A stretch of DNA of 7,580 nt, taken from assembly GCA_965661545.1 (NCBI GenBank), contig CBFIEF010000058.1:1-7580 (forward strand), given 5' to 3'. Positions within the stretch are counted from its first letter, which is position 1. The number at the start of each line of letters is the position of its first letter. Origin of the DNA: UBA7985 sp965661545 (GTDB taxonomy: Bacteria; Pseudomonadota; Alphaproteobacteria; UBA7985). This document shows positions 1 through 5,247 of this stretch, in pieces. The notes below the pieces were generated by a model. The model was not told the DNA's origin. It saw only the letters and a list, made by a program, of their open reading frames with translations, and did no database searches. The position numbers and the translations under genes are program-made.

Positions 1-77
1 GGGACATTGCTTGCTGTTGCCGCTGTCGTAACGCTTGCGTTGTTGCTGTTACCAAAGGCAGACCCGGCCACGACCCT
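1..77. repeat. Left copy of 77-bp exact terminal repeat
   Basis: These 77 bases are identical, in the same orientation, to 7504-7580 at the other end of the window. An exact end overlap of this kind is what de Bruijn-graph assemblers leave when a path closes on itself, and 77 is a commonly used largest k-mer. It is therefore most likely one stretch of DNA seen twice, not a biological repeat. The M50B-like gene runs through it in one frame, which supports a real join. Confidence 0.93.
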
Positions 78-390
78 ATCCATCGGCGCCATCCTTGTCC
101 TGAGTTTGCTCGTGCTGGCCCTGATCTGCGCTACGGTGCTCAAGCGCTATATTCCAGTGGACTGGGTGCAGCGGATCGTGGCAGCGACCATGATTACCGG
201 CGGGCTGCGTTCGCTTTCGTATTTGTTTGGTTTTGGTGAGTACTCAGACGCCGCAGGCCTCGCAGAATTGACGGGGATGCCGGAGGCCTTCTGGGTTGGG
301 AGTTGGTTGACGTGGACAGCGCTCTGCGTTGGCGTCGTCTTTTGGCTTGAGGTGCGGGATCGCCGGAAGCGGTGGCTGAAGGCCCGTTAG
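1..390 (+). CDS. M50B-like membrane zinc metallopeptidase, C-terminal part (continues from 7111)
   Basis: This is the 3' part of the gene that starts at 7111; the window edge cuts it. Joined across the 77-bp overlap, the protein is 260 residues and this part encodes residues 132-260, ending at TAG 388-390. It contains hydrophobic segments at about 134-148, 156-176 and 230-247. The stretch SDAAGLAELTGMP (213-225) is typical of the C-terminal half of M50B-like proteins (Peptidase_M50B-like, as I know the family), and D214 is a plausible third zinc ligand to go with the HEFGH motif in the other half. The end is basic (RDRRKRWLKAR), consistent with a cytoplasmic tail. A TTG at position 7 could be taken for a start, but the frame is open to the window edge and the real start is at 7111. 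Family assignment is good; substrate is unknown. Confidence 0.85.
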   Translation, partial: GTLLAVAAVVTLALLLLPKADPATTLSIGAILVLSLLVLALICATVLKRYIPVDWVQRIVAATMITGGLRSLSYLFGFGEYSDAAGLAELTGMPEAFWVGSWLTWTALCVGVVFWLEVRDRRKRWLKAR

Positions 391-415
391 ATAGCGTGCT
401 TTAGGCCTCTACGTG

Positions 416-432
416 GTCGATTCGACATTTTT
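416..432 (+). terminator. Possible weak terminator of the M50B-like gene
   Basis: The palindrome GTCGATTCGAC (416-426), 25 bp past the stop codon, can form a 4-bp stem with a 3-nt loop and is followed by A and five Ts (428-432). The stem is short, so this is at best a weak intrinsic terminator and may be chance. Confidence 0.25.
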
Positions 433-565
433 AGAAATCCAAAGCCCAAACCAAAACGAGAGACGCAAATAATGCCACGTAGCGTGTCCTAATTGCCCTC
501 AAATTTGTCAGCATATATTCAGGTTATAGAGATTTTCTTAAGAAAAAATCTTTCATAGAGCGGAT

Positions 566-586
566 AAAAAAAGGGGAGAATCCCCT
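566..586 (-). terminator. Intrinsic terminator shape on the minus strand
   Basis: AGGGGA (572-577) and TCCCCT (581-586) form a perfect 6-bp stem with a 3-nt loop. On the minus strand the stem runs directly into a T tract (complement of the A run 566-572), giving the classical stem plus U-tract arrangement. There is no T tract on the plus-strand side, so the polarity is minus. No protein gene on that strand ends nearby; the closest upstream one is the GST gene ending at 2357. It would therefore end either an antisense read-through transcript or a small RNA started in about 590-746. Confidence 0.55.
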
Positions 587-622
587 AACGTATTCTTAGA
601 CGGCGCGGATTTACTGGCGACG

Positions 623-657
623 ACTTGTTGATTTGAGCCCCTTGTATCAACGCAAGT
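623..657. repeat. Bulged inverted repeat upstream of GAF-sulfotransferase
   Basis: ACTTGTTGAT (623-632) pairs with ATCAAC and AAGT (646-657) across a 13-nt spacer, with one 2-nt bulge (GC, 652-653), giving ten base pairs. It could be an operator or, if transcribed, an RNA hairpin. Read on the minus strand it lies about 37 bp before the terminator hairpin at 566-586, so both could be part of one structured RNA. No matching family is recognised. Confidence 0.4.
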
Positions 658-684
658 GCGGTCGGTCTGCTGCTGTTGATTTTC

Positions 685-712
685 TTGACCGCCACGACCG
701 GCTTAGTTTTAT
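685..712 (+). promoter_or_regulatory. Candidate sigma70-type promoter for GAF-sulfotransferase
   Basis: TTGACC (685-690) matches five of six bases of the -35 consensus. Sixteen bases on, TTTTAT (707-712) matches four of six of the -10 consensus. Transcription would start near 719, leaving a leader of about 28 nt before the ATG at 747. The weak -10 keeps confidence modest. Confidence 0.35.
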
Positions 713-746
713 TTGGTCATCTACAGTTAAAAAGTAGGTTTGCATC

Positions 747-2318
747 ATGTTTAAACAAAGCGCCGCCGAGCTCCTAAAAAAGGTCACACGACAAAGGCAA
801 TTGATAGCCGGTAATTGGGAAGAAAAGCGAAACAGCGATGTTTCAAATTTGCTGGCAACGACTTTGCCAGCGCTGTTTAATATTGACCGATTTGGTCTTT
901 TTGTTCTCAGCCATGACAGCCAAAGCCTGTGGCTAGAAGCTGGAACTGGGGTGACGCAGCGATCGATTGTCGTTGACGCGGAGGGTTCATTGGTAGGCGA
1001 TGCCATCCGAAACCGCCGGATCCGCAGTGATAATAATCTCACGGGTGGTTCTGGAGCCTTTGCAGTCATTGGGGAGAAGCTCGGTTACACCCCCGTCAGC
1101 GCCCTGACAGCGCCCATCTTTTGCCCCTCCAGTGGAGAGGCCATCGGGGCTTTGCAGGTGATGAACGGCTCCAAGCCCGTTGTTTGGACTGAAGCGGAGC
1201 GCACGTTGCTTGAAAACCTGTGCCACAGCATCTCTCAAACCGTGCGCCTTTTGCATGAGCATCAGGACGTGGTCGCGGAGTTGGAGCGATTGGACAAGGA
1301 GATCAAGGCTCTCGACAGCAAAGAAACGGCCATCCGGGGTGGCCATATGCTGCGAACCTTCGAGCCTGCTGTCCCGCTGCATGGGGAAGGCTTTCTCCAC
1401 GGGCGCTACGGTGAAACGGTCTTTCCGCCCTTCATCGACGTGGAGGCCAATGCGGACTTGGCGCGGAGTTGGGACACCGACGAGCATGATGTTTTCATCT
1501 GCACACATCAAAAGGTTGGGACCCATTTGGCCAAAAAGTTCGTGGTGGAATTGCTCCATCAAGGCTTGGAGGGTCAGCCCAACATCTACGACACCCGCGA
1601 CATCGGTCATGGAACTGTGCCTTGGCCCGAGGTTTCCGTTTCTCAACATGGGCGGGCTTATATGGCCGAGCACATCGCCAAGACCCACGACACGCCGCGG
1701 GCTTGGTACGTGCACTGCAGTTACGACGACATGCCGGTTCGCAGCATCCATCCAAAAACGAAGTTCATCATGGTCTATCGCGACCCCAAGGCCGTGGCTG
1801 TATCGCAGTACTTCTTTTGGAAGCGCCACCCGCTGCTCGCCGTGCCCGATGACCTGAGCTTGGACGCCTTTGTCGAGCTGTTCATTGAGGGGGAGCTCTA
1901 TTTTGGCGACTACCACGACCACGTTAGCGGCTGGATCCGGCGCAAGGATCAGCGCATTCTTGATCAAAATATCCTCGCGCTAAGCTATGAGGACATGGTG
2001 AACCGTAAGACTGACGTGGCGCAGGCGCTCGCCCGTTTCTTGCTGCCAAAGTCGACGTTTTCGTCAGACGACTTCGTCCGCATTGCAGAAGCGACCGAGT
2101 TCAAGAAGATGAAAGACGAGGTGACGAATAACCCGCAGAGCTTCCATCTCAACCCCAAGGTCTACTTCCGCTCGGGTACGACCAACGATTGGCAGCAAAA
2201 GCTCTCTGACGTCGCCATCTCAGCCATAGACGAGAAAAGCCGCGCCAAGTGGTCGGGACAGATCGAGGGACCGCCCATGAACCAAGGGGTCCGGGTGCTC
2301 GATGACCTGATCAGCTAG
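747..2318 (+). CDS. GAF domain-sulfotransferase fusion protein
   Basis: This 523-residue soluble protein has two recognisable parts. Residues about 27-168 look like a GAF sensor domain (FGLFVL, GDAIRNRRIRSDNN, SALTAPIF, GEAIGALQVMN, WTEAERTLLENL). A charged helical, possibly coiled-coil linker covers about 165-195. Residues about 245-505 are a cytosolic-type (SULT) sulfotransferase, which moves sulfate from PAPS to a hydroxyl or amine. All main motifs are present: the 5'-phosphosulfate loop HQKVGTH (K256), the catalytic-type KTH (H314), the 3'-phosphate motif YRDPKAVAVS (R345, S353), YEDM (414-417), FKKMK (452-456) and FRSGTTNDW (474-482, matching RKGxxGDW). The catalytic domain therefore looks intact. 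AGTAGG lies 8 nt before the ATG. No signal peptide or membrane segment is seen. I infer that GAF-ligand binding controls activity or dimerisation; ligand and acceptor are unknown. The gene is convergent with the GST gene, 38 bp apart. Confidence 0.9.
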   Translation: MFKQSAAELLKKVTRQRQLIAGNWEEKRNSDVSNLLATTLPALFNIDRFGLFVLSHDSQSLWLEAGTGVTQRSIVVDAEGSLVGDAIRNRRIRSDNNLTGGSGAFAVIGEKLGYTPVSALTAPIFCPSSGEAIGALQVMNGSKPVVWTEAERTLLENLCHSISQTVRLLHEHQDVVAELERLDKEIKALDSKETAIRGGHMLRTFEPAVPLHGEGFLHGRYGETVFPPFIDVEANADLARSWDTDEHDVFICTHQKVGTHLAKKFVVELLHQGLEGQPNIYDTRDIGHGTVPWPEVSVSQHGRAYMAEHIAKTHDTPRAWYVHCSYDDMPVRSIHPKTKFIMVYRDPKAVAVSQYFFWKRHPLLAVPDDLSLDAFVELFIEGELYFGDYHDHVSGWIRRKDQRILDQNILALSYEDMVNRKTDVAQALARFLLPKSTFSSDDFVRIAEATEFKKMKDEVTNNPQSFHLNPKVYFRSGTTNDWQQKLSDVAISAIDEKSRAKWSGQIEGPPMNQGVRVLDDLIS

Positions 2319-2356
2319 AGGCGCTGCACGGTAATGGACACGGGTCTCAGGAGGTC

Positions 2357-3037
2357 TTAAGGCGCGTCCGGAAGGAGGTGTGGGTTGGCCGCTCGTACGT
2401 CGGCCCGTGTTTCCATTTGCTTTGCAAGGGCTGACAAAGCAGGGAGCGGTGTCAGATCAAAACCTAACCGCTGCGCGCCAAGCAGTTGAGGATAAACAAA
2501 AATATCGGCGACCGTGAAAGTCTCGCCTAGGGCAAACGGACCGGCATAGGGCGCGATGCTACGGTCAAGCAGGCGCAAATTATGGTTAAGCATGGACTGG
2601 ATGAATTCTTCGGCCCTCTGGTCGAATGCAGATCCGGTCTCAGTCTCAAAGTGGTCCTTGAGCGCTCGGCGTACACCACCGGGTAAGGTCATGGGCTGCA
2701 CAAAGGACGAAACCCGCTCACAGATACCAATGGCGCGCGCTTTGTCTTTGGGATCAGAGGGGAAAAGGCTTGGCCCAAAGTCACCACGCCGGGAATCAAG
2801 GTACGAAATGATCGCTAGCGATTGCGTAAGGATGGTATCTTCCACCACCAAAACCGGGACCTGCGCATCAGGTGAAATAGCGCGAAACTCAGGCGTTTCC
2901 TGCTCACGTGCCGTCAGGTCGATGGGGATATACTCAAACGCCAAATCCCAGCACGTTAATGCAAGAACCACGCGGTGCGTGCAGGTCGATCGCCAGCAAC
3001 CGTAAAGACGAAGCGCCTGTTCCATGCCGATTTTCAT
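2357..3037 (-). CDS. Glutathione S-transferase, zeta/maleylacetoacetate isomerase-like
   Basis: This is a 226-residue protein of normal GST length. The N-terminal thioredoxin fold starts at about residue 8 (ALRLYGCWRSTCTHRVVLAL). The RSTCTHRV stretch (16-23) resembles the active-site motif SSCxxRV of zeta-class GST/maleylacetoacetate isomerase, with S17 and C19 as candidate catalytic residues. The cis-proline motif QVPVL (P61) and the glutathione gamma-glutamyl site QS (72-73) are in place. The all-helical C-terminal domain (about 93-220) contains the N-capping motif TVADI (175-179, D178). The start is fixed by AGGGAG 7 nt upstream of the ATG; a second Met at residue 5 lacks such a site. It probably conjugates or isomerises small electrophiles with glutathione. 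The VOC gene lies 130 bp upstream on the same strand, so cotranscription is possible. No other tyrosine-degradation gene is present, so the isomerase role is not assured. Confidence 0.87.
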   Translation of the reverse strand: MKIGMEQALRLYGCWRSTCTHRVVLALTCWDLAFEYIPIDLTAREQETPEFRAISPDAQVPVLVVEDTILTQSLAIISYLDSRRGDFGPSLFPSDPKDKARAIGICERVSSFVQPMTLPGGVRRALKDHFETETGSAFDQRAEEFIQSMLNHNLRLLDRSIAPYAGPFALGETFTVADIFVYPQLLGAQRLGFDLTPLPALSALAKQMETRADVRAANPHLLPDAP

Positions 3038-3167
3038 GCAGTGTCTCCCTGCTTGATGGCCATACTGCAGTCGGAACAGTCTCGGGCGCTATGTGCTCAC
3101 GGTCAAGAACGGCACGGGGTTGATCAGCAAGTCGTGGCTGCGCGGTTTTGACGTAGCGGTGACGGGA

Positions 3168-3572
3168 CTAGCCCTCTGAGCGCCATAGGTTTGAGATTTC
3201 CACCAAATTCCCGTCCGGATCGCGAAGATAAATTGAGCGCAAGGGCTCAGTCGCGCCTGTCCGTGGAACCGGTCCAAGTTCCACCTCGATCCCAAGCGCC
3301 GCCAACCGCTTGCACCATTGATCAACAGGTTCATCACTGAGCAGGCAGATATCGAGCGCACCAGCCACGGGCACTTTAGCGTGCGGCTCGTAGGGTTGAT
3401 TGACGTCGTGAAGGTTGATCTTGTTCTGCCCAAAGCTCAAGGCCAGCCGCGTCGCTCCACCGCCTGGAGGGACAAATTTCTGCAATTTCATGCCCAGCAC
3501 GTCGCAGTAAAACCAGATGGTCTTTTCGAGGTCTTTTGCTGGAAGCACAATATGGTCGATGGCTGTAATCAT
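3168..3572 (-). CDS. GLOD5-like glyoxalase/VOC family protein
   Basis: This 134-residue protein is a complete vicinal-oxygen-chelate unit with two beta-alpha-beta-beta-beta modules. The first begins at DHIVLPAKDLEKTIWFYCDVLGM (6-28). The second begins around ALDICLLSDEP (72-82) and ends in SIYLRDPDGNLVEISN (113-128). H7, H55 (INLHD) and E125 are the likely metal ligands. The stretches LDICLL and GPVPRTGA (100-107) closely resemble glyoxalase domain-containing protein 5 as I remember it; the substrate of that group is unclear. The frame stays open 35 codons further upstream to 3677, but I chose ATG 3572: it starts exactly at the domain edge and has GGAG 7 nt upstream. It lies upstream of the GST gene on the same strand, a pairing that fits metabolite or electrophile detoxification. 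Family call is strong, function inferred. Confidence 0.9.
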   Translation of the reverse strand: MITAIDHIVLPAKDLEKTIWFYCDVLGMKLQKFVPPGGGATRLALSFGQNKINLHDVNQPYEPHAKVPVAGALDICLLSDEPVDQWCKRLAALGIEVELGPVPRTGATEPLRSIYLRDPDGNLVEISNLWRSEG

Positions 3573-3910
3573 TAGGGCTCTCCATTTAGGTCCATCGTAC
3601 TCCGGCGTTCGAAAACGGCTCCTGCTGTATATTTGGTAGAGGCCAGCGCAGAGCCTTTCTTTTACAGCACTCATCACCGCGGTAAGGCCAAGGCGTTCGG
3701 TCGTCTTGAGAATCGCCGGTTTCGCGGCTCGCTAGAAAAAACCCAAGCCACAAACCAAGCAGATACCTTCCTCAAACAGCGGTATTTCATCGACTGTTTG
3801 ATTGTCATCAGCGTTGAAGCATGATGCGAAGTCGGCCTTGATCCAGTCGATGTGAGAGAAGCTTCCTGAGGCGCCTTTGCTGGCCGAGAGCGCTCCCATA
3901 GGCTGCACTC
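3573..3910. other. Gene-poor stretch between VOC and secreted-protein genes
   Basis: I see no supported gene, RNA or clear terminator in these 338 bp. Short open frames exist on both strands, for example 3732-3938 on the minus strand (68 codons, overlapping the end of the next gene) and the 35-codon upstream extension of the VOC frame. None has a ribosome-binding site or a recognisable domain. The promoter of the minus-strand VOC gene should lie here, but no good -35/-10 pair is visible. The A run at 3735-3740 would be a T tract on the minus strand but has no stem next to it. The region could include decayed coding sequence. Confidence 0.5.
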
Positions 3911-4660
3911 TTAGTCCATTTGGAAATGCTCTTCGCAAGTTGTTTCGCTCGGCTGATTACCGTCGTTAAAGGCGCAGTGATCAGCCTCCAGGATATTATA
4001 TTCTGCCCTTTTCTCATTCATAAGGGCAAAGAATTGCTCCCGCGACACCTTCCGCTCCCGGTAAAAGCTGACGTAGGTAGGGTTGCCGCCGTATAGGCCT
4101 TGTGCCGTGCGTATGCGTGTCCGGTTGCCGGGCAGAGAGGTAAGTTGGTTCTGCAGCAGGTCACCGTTGAGCCGCACCTGATACAGAACTGTGTCGTCAT
4201 TCAAGAGTCTGGTCTCGGTATCGAGCTGCATGCCGTATTGCATGTAGGGACCGCTGAGGCCGCCGGAGCAATCCGTAGCCGATTGATCGGCGGAGAATAT
4301 CTTCTCATTGCCGTTCACGCCGCATTCACCGCCTCCTAGAACTGCAGGGTTTTGCGCGCAACTTTCAGCTGTCTGGGGAGGATACAGAAAGACGTTGCGC
4401 TGGACGATCTGATCGCCACTGACTTTCAGGGCGATGAAGCCGGCGTAATGATCGTAGGGGTAGTTCCATTTTTGAGAGCTAAAGGGATTACCGTCAGCCC
4501 CCAATAACGTGTACTCGCCAACCCAAAAACCGTTTTCACGTTCCCAAGCCGGAAAATCCAACAAGTTTATCGACGAAGGTTCGCAGCTATTCGCCGTCGA
4601 CGATGTTCCGAAGATGACAATAAAAAACCCACTAATAAGTACTTTAATAGAATATTTCAT
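3911..4660 (-). CDS. Secreted six-cysteine protein of unknown function
   Basis: I do not recognise this 249-residue protein. It begins with a typical Sec signal peptide: MKYSIK, a hydrophobic core (VLISGFFIVIFG, 7-18), then a small-residue region TSSTANS with probable cleavage around residues 23-25. C26 follows, but the region lacks a good lipobox, so a lipoprotein is unlikely. There are six cysteines in the predicted mature protein (26, 101, 113, 131, 229, 242), enough for three disulfides in the periplasm or outside the cell. It is rich in aromatic and polar residues with alternating patterns (GFWVGEYTLLGADG, 44-57; HYAGFIALKV, 71-80), suggesting a mostly beta fold; a helical stretch, SREQFFALMNEKRAEYNIL, lies at 206-224. 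The start at 4660 is set by GGAGGA about 7 nt upstream; nine earlier in-frame codons have no such site. It is divergent from the porin across the AT-rich island. Confidence 0.8.
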   Translation of the reverse strand: MKYSIKVLISGFFIVIFGTSSTANSCEPSSINLLDFPAWERENGFWVGEYTLLGADGNPFSSQKWNYPYDHYAGFIALKVSGDQIVQRNVFLYPPQTAESCAQNPAVLGGGECGVNGNEKIFSADQSATDCSGGLSGPYMQYGMQLDTETRLLNDDTVLYQVRLNGDLLQNQLTSLPGNRTRIRTAQGLYGGNPTYVSFYRERKVSREQFFALMNEKRAEYNILEADHCAFNDGNQPSETTCEEHFQMD

Positions 4661-4682
4661 TTTAATTCCTCCGTACTTCCTC

Positions 4683-4696
4683 GCCAAAATATTGGC
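4683..4696. repeat. Inverted repeat in leader of the secreted-protein gene
   Basis: GCCAA and TTGGC form a perfect 5-bp inverted repeat around AATA, 22 bp upstream of the ATG at 4660 and just before its Shine-Dalgarno sequence. It may be an operator half-site pair or an mRNA hairpin affecting translation of the secreted protein. Confidence 0.35.
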
Positions 4697-4790
4697 ATAT
4701 ATTTGAAAAATAACCTAATTAATCAAAATCAATTTTCGGAAATTCCAGCCAATAGAAAAATAATTACGGTTAAATTCAATGATAAAAGTC

Positions 4791-4808
4791 CCAAATATTA
4801 AAATTTGG
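4791..4808. repeat. AT-rich inverted repeat
   Basis: CCAAAT (4791-4796) and ATTTGG (4803-4808) form a perfect 6-bp inverted repeat around a 6-nt AT spacer in the lowest-GC part of the island. This is a typical size for a dimeric regulator site. It lacks a clean T tract and is not a convincing terminator. Confidence 0.35.
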
Positions 4809-4873
4809 ATATTTTTATATAATTTTAATCAATAAAATACCGATCAGATAAATTTTAAGGGAAGAAAAAGAAA

Positions 4874-5059
4874 TTGAGTCTGATTCTTGATGTCAGAAAA
4901 GGTCTTACCAAAGAGCTTTTACAAAGAAATGATTTGGTGAGAAAGCTTGTCAAAGGCCTTAGCTTGCACTCAAGGATCGATAGGCAGCGCGACTATGATT
5001 ATACCAATGCCAATAAGGGATGGTTTACGACTTATAGAGTCACTAAAAGAAGTTTTTAG
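4874..5059 (+). CDS. Possible small basic protein, 61 codons, unrecognised
   Basis: This open frame starts at TTG and ends at TAG. The product would be basic and soluble, with a leucine- and lysine-rich N-terminal half (KGLTKELLQRNDLVRKLV, residues 9-26) that could be helical and a tyrosine-, lysine- and arginine-rich end. AAGGGA lies 11 nt before the TTG, a little far but usable. Against it are the unusual start, the island's low GC, and AGA/AGG arginine codons that are rare in the neighbouring genes. In its favour, the frame sits alone in the island and the product is not of low complexity. It could be a small DNA-binding or replication-related protein, a decayed gene end, or chance. Confidence 0.3.
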   Translation: MSLILDVRKGLTKELLQRNDLVRKLVKGLSLHSRIDRQRDYDYTNANKGWFTTYRVTKRSF

Positions 5060-5123
5060 AGAGTTTGATTTCCTAAATCGAAAGAAATAGTACTAATATT
5101 TGTGGGTATTGGATGTTGTAAAA

Positions 5124-5150
5124 TTATCACGAATATTTTTACATTATAAT
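5124..5150 (+). promoter_or_regulatory. Probable porin promoter
   Basis: TATAAT (5145-5150) is a perfect -10 hexamer. TTATCA (5124-5129) matches four of six bases of the -35 consensus at a short 15-bp spacing. Transcription would start near 5157 and leave a leader of about 90 nt. That leader contains an imperfect 14-nt palindrome around CATTAATG (5214-5227) close to the ribosome-binding site, a possible control point for the porin. Confidence 0.42.
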
Positions 5151-5247
5151 TCATACTCATTACTGAAATAATACATACGCTTTAGGCGTCTACTACTCTT
5201 CCATTGATATAGAGCGCATTAATGTGCCCATTTGGAGATAGTGTGAA

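Larger units (their letters stand above)
391..746. other. Intergenic region with hairpins, M50B-like gene to GAF-sulfotransferase
   Basis: No convincing gene lies in these 356 bp. It holds a weak hairpin followed by five Ts just after the M50B-like stop (416-432), a perfect 14-nt palindrome TTTTCTTAAGAAAA at 533-546, a minus-strand terminator-shaped hairpin at 566-586, a bulged 10-bp inverted repeat at 623-657, and a candidate plus-strand promoter at 685-712. The 7-mer TAGCGTG occurs twice, at 392 and 480. Composition is AT-richer than the flanking genes. The density of paired structure is more than a simple leader needs. Confidence 0.6.
4661..5247. other. AT-rich intergenic island between divergent genes
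   Basis: This 587-bp stretch separates the secreted-protein gene from the porin gene. By hand count, 4681-4860 has 40 G+C in 180 bases (22%), against 65% in 6721-6780. It contains inverted repeats GCCAA-AATA-TTGGC (4683-4696) and CCAAAT-ATTAAA-ATTTGG (4791-4808), the palindrome GGAAATTCC (4738-4746), two copies of TTAATCAA (4719, 4825), the 61-codon ORF at 4874-5059, and the probable porin promoter. One sequence near a DnaA box, TGTGGGTAT (5101-5109), matches only 7 of 9 positions. No iteron array is seen. If the circle replicates by itself this is the likeliest place for an origin, but there is no direct proof. Confidence 0.5.

Noticed and set aside
1180..1857. Plus-strand 225-codon frame inside the same gene
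   Set aside because: It is an out-of-frame shadow of the sulfotransferase with a composition rich in Arg, Ser, Trp and Cys and no family features.
987..1967. Long minus-strand open frame of 326 codons inside the GAF-sulfotransferase gene
   Set aside because: It is fully antisense to a gene with clear domain motifs, has no recognisable domain or ribosome-binding site, and its length is explained by the codon bias of the plus-strand gene.
2319..2356. Terminator between the convergent sulfotransferase and GST genes
   Set aside because: There is no stem followed by a T tract on either strand in the 38-bp gap; the repeated AGACC is direct, not inverted.
3038..3167. Plus-strand open frame in the VOC-GST gap ending at TGA near 3179
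   Set aside because: About 30 sense codons are open but there is no start with a ribosome-binding site and no recognisable similarity.
3089..3433. Minus-strand 114-codon frame overlapping the VOC gene
   Set aside because: It lies in another frame of the VOC gene and has shadow-like composition.
3573..3677. A 35-codon N-terminal extension of the VOC protein
   Set aside because: The VOC fold begins at the Met encoded at 3572, which has its own GGAG at proper spacing. The extension has no recognisable content.
3732..3938. Minus-strand 68-codon frame after the secreted-protein gene
   Set aside because: It overlaps the end of that gene, lacks a ribosome-binding site and resembles nothing known. 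It could be a decayed fragment, but that cannot be supported.
5101..5109. TGTGGGTAT as a DnaA box
   Set aside because: It matches only 7 of 9 consensus positions and stands alone; in AT-rich DNA this is expected by chance.
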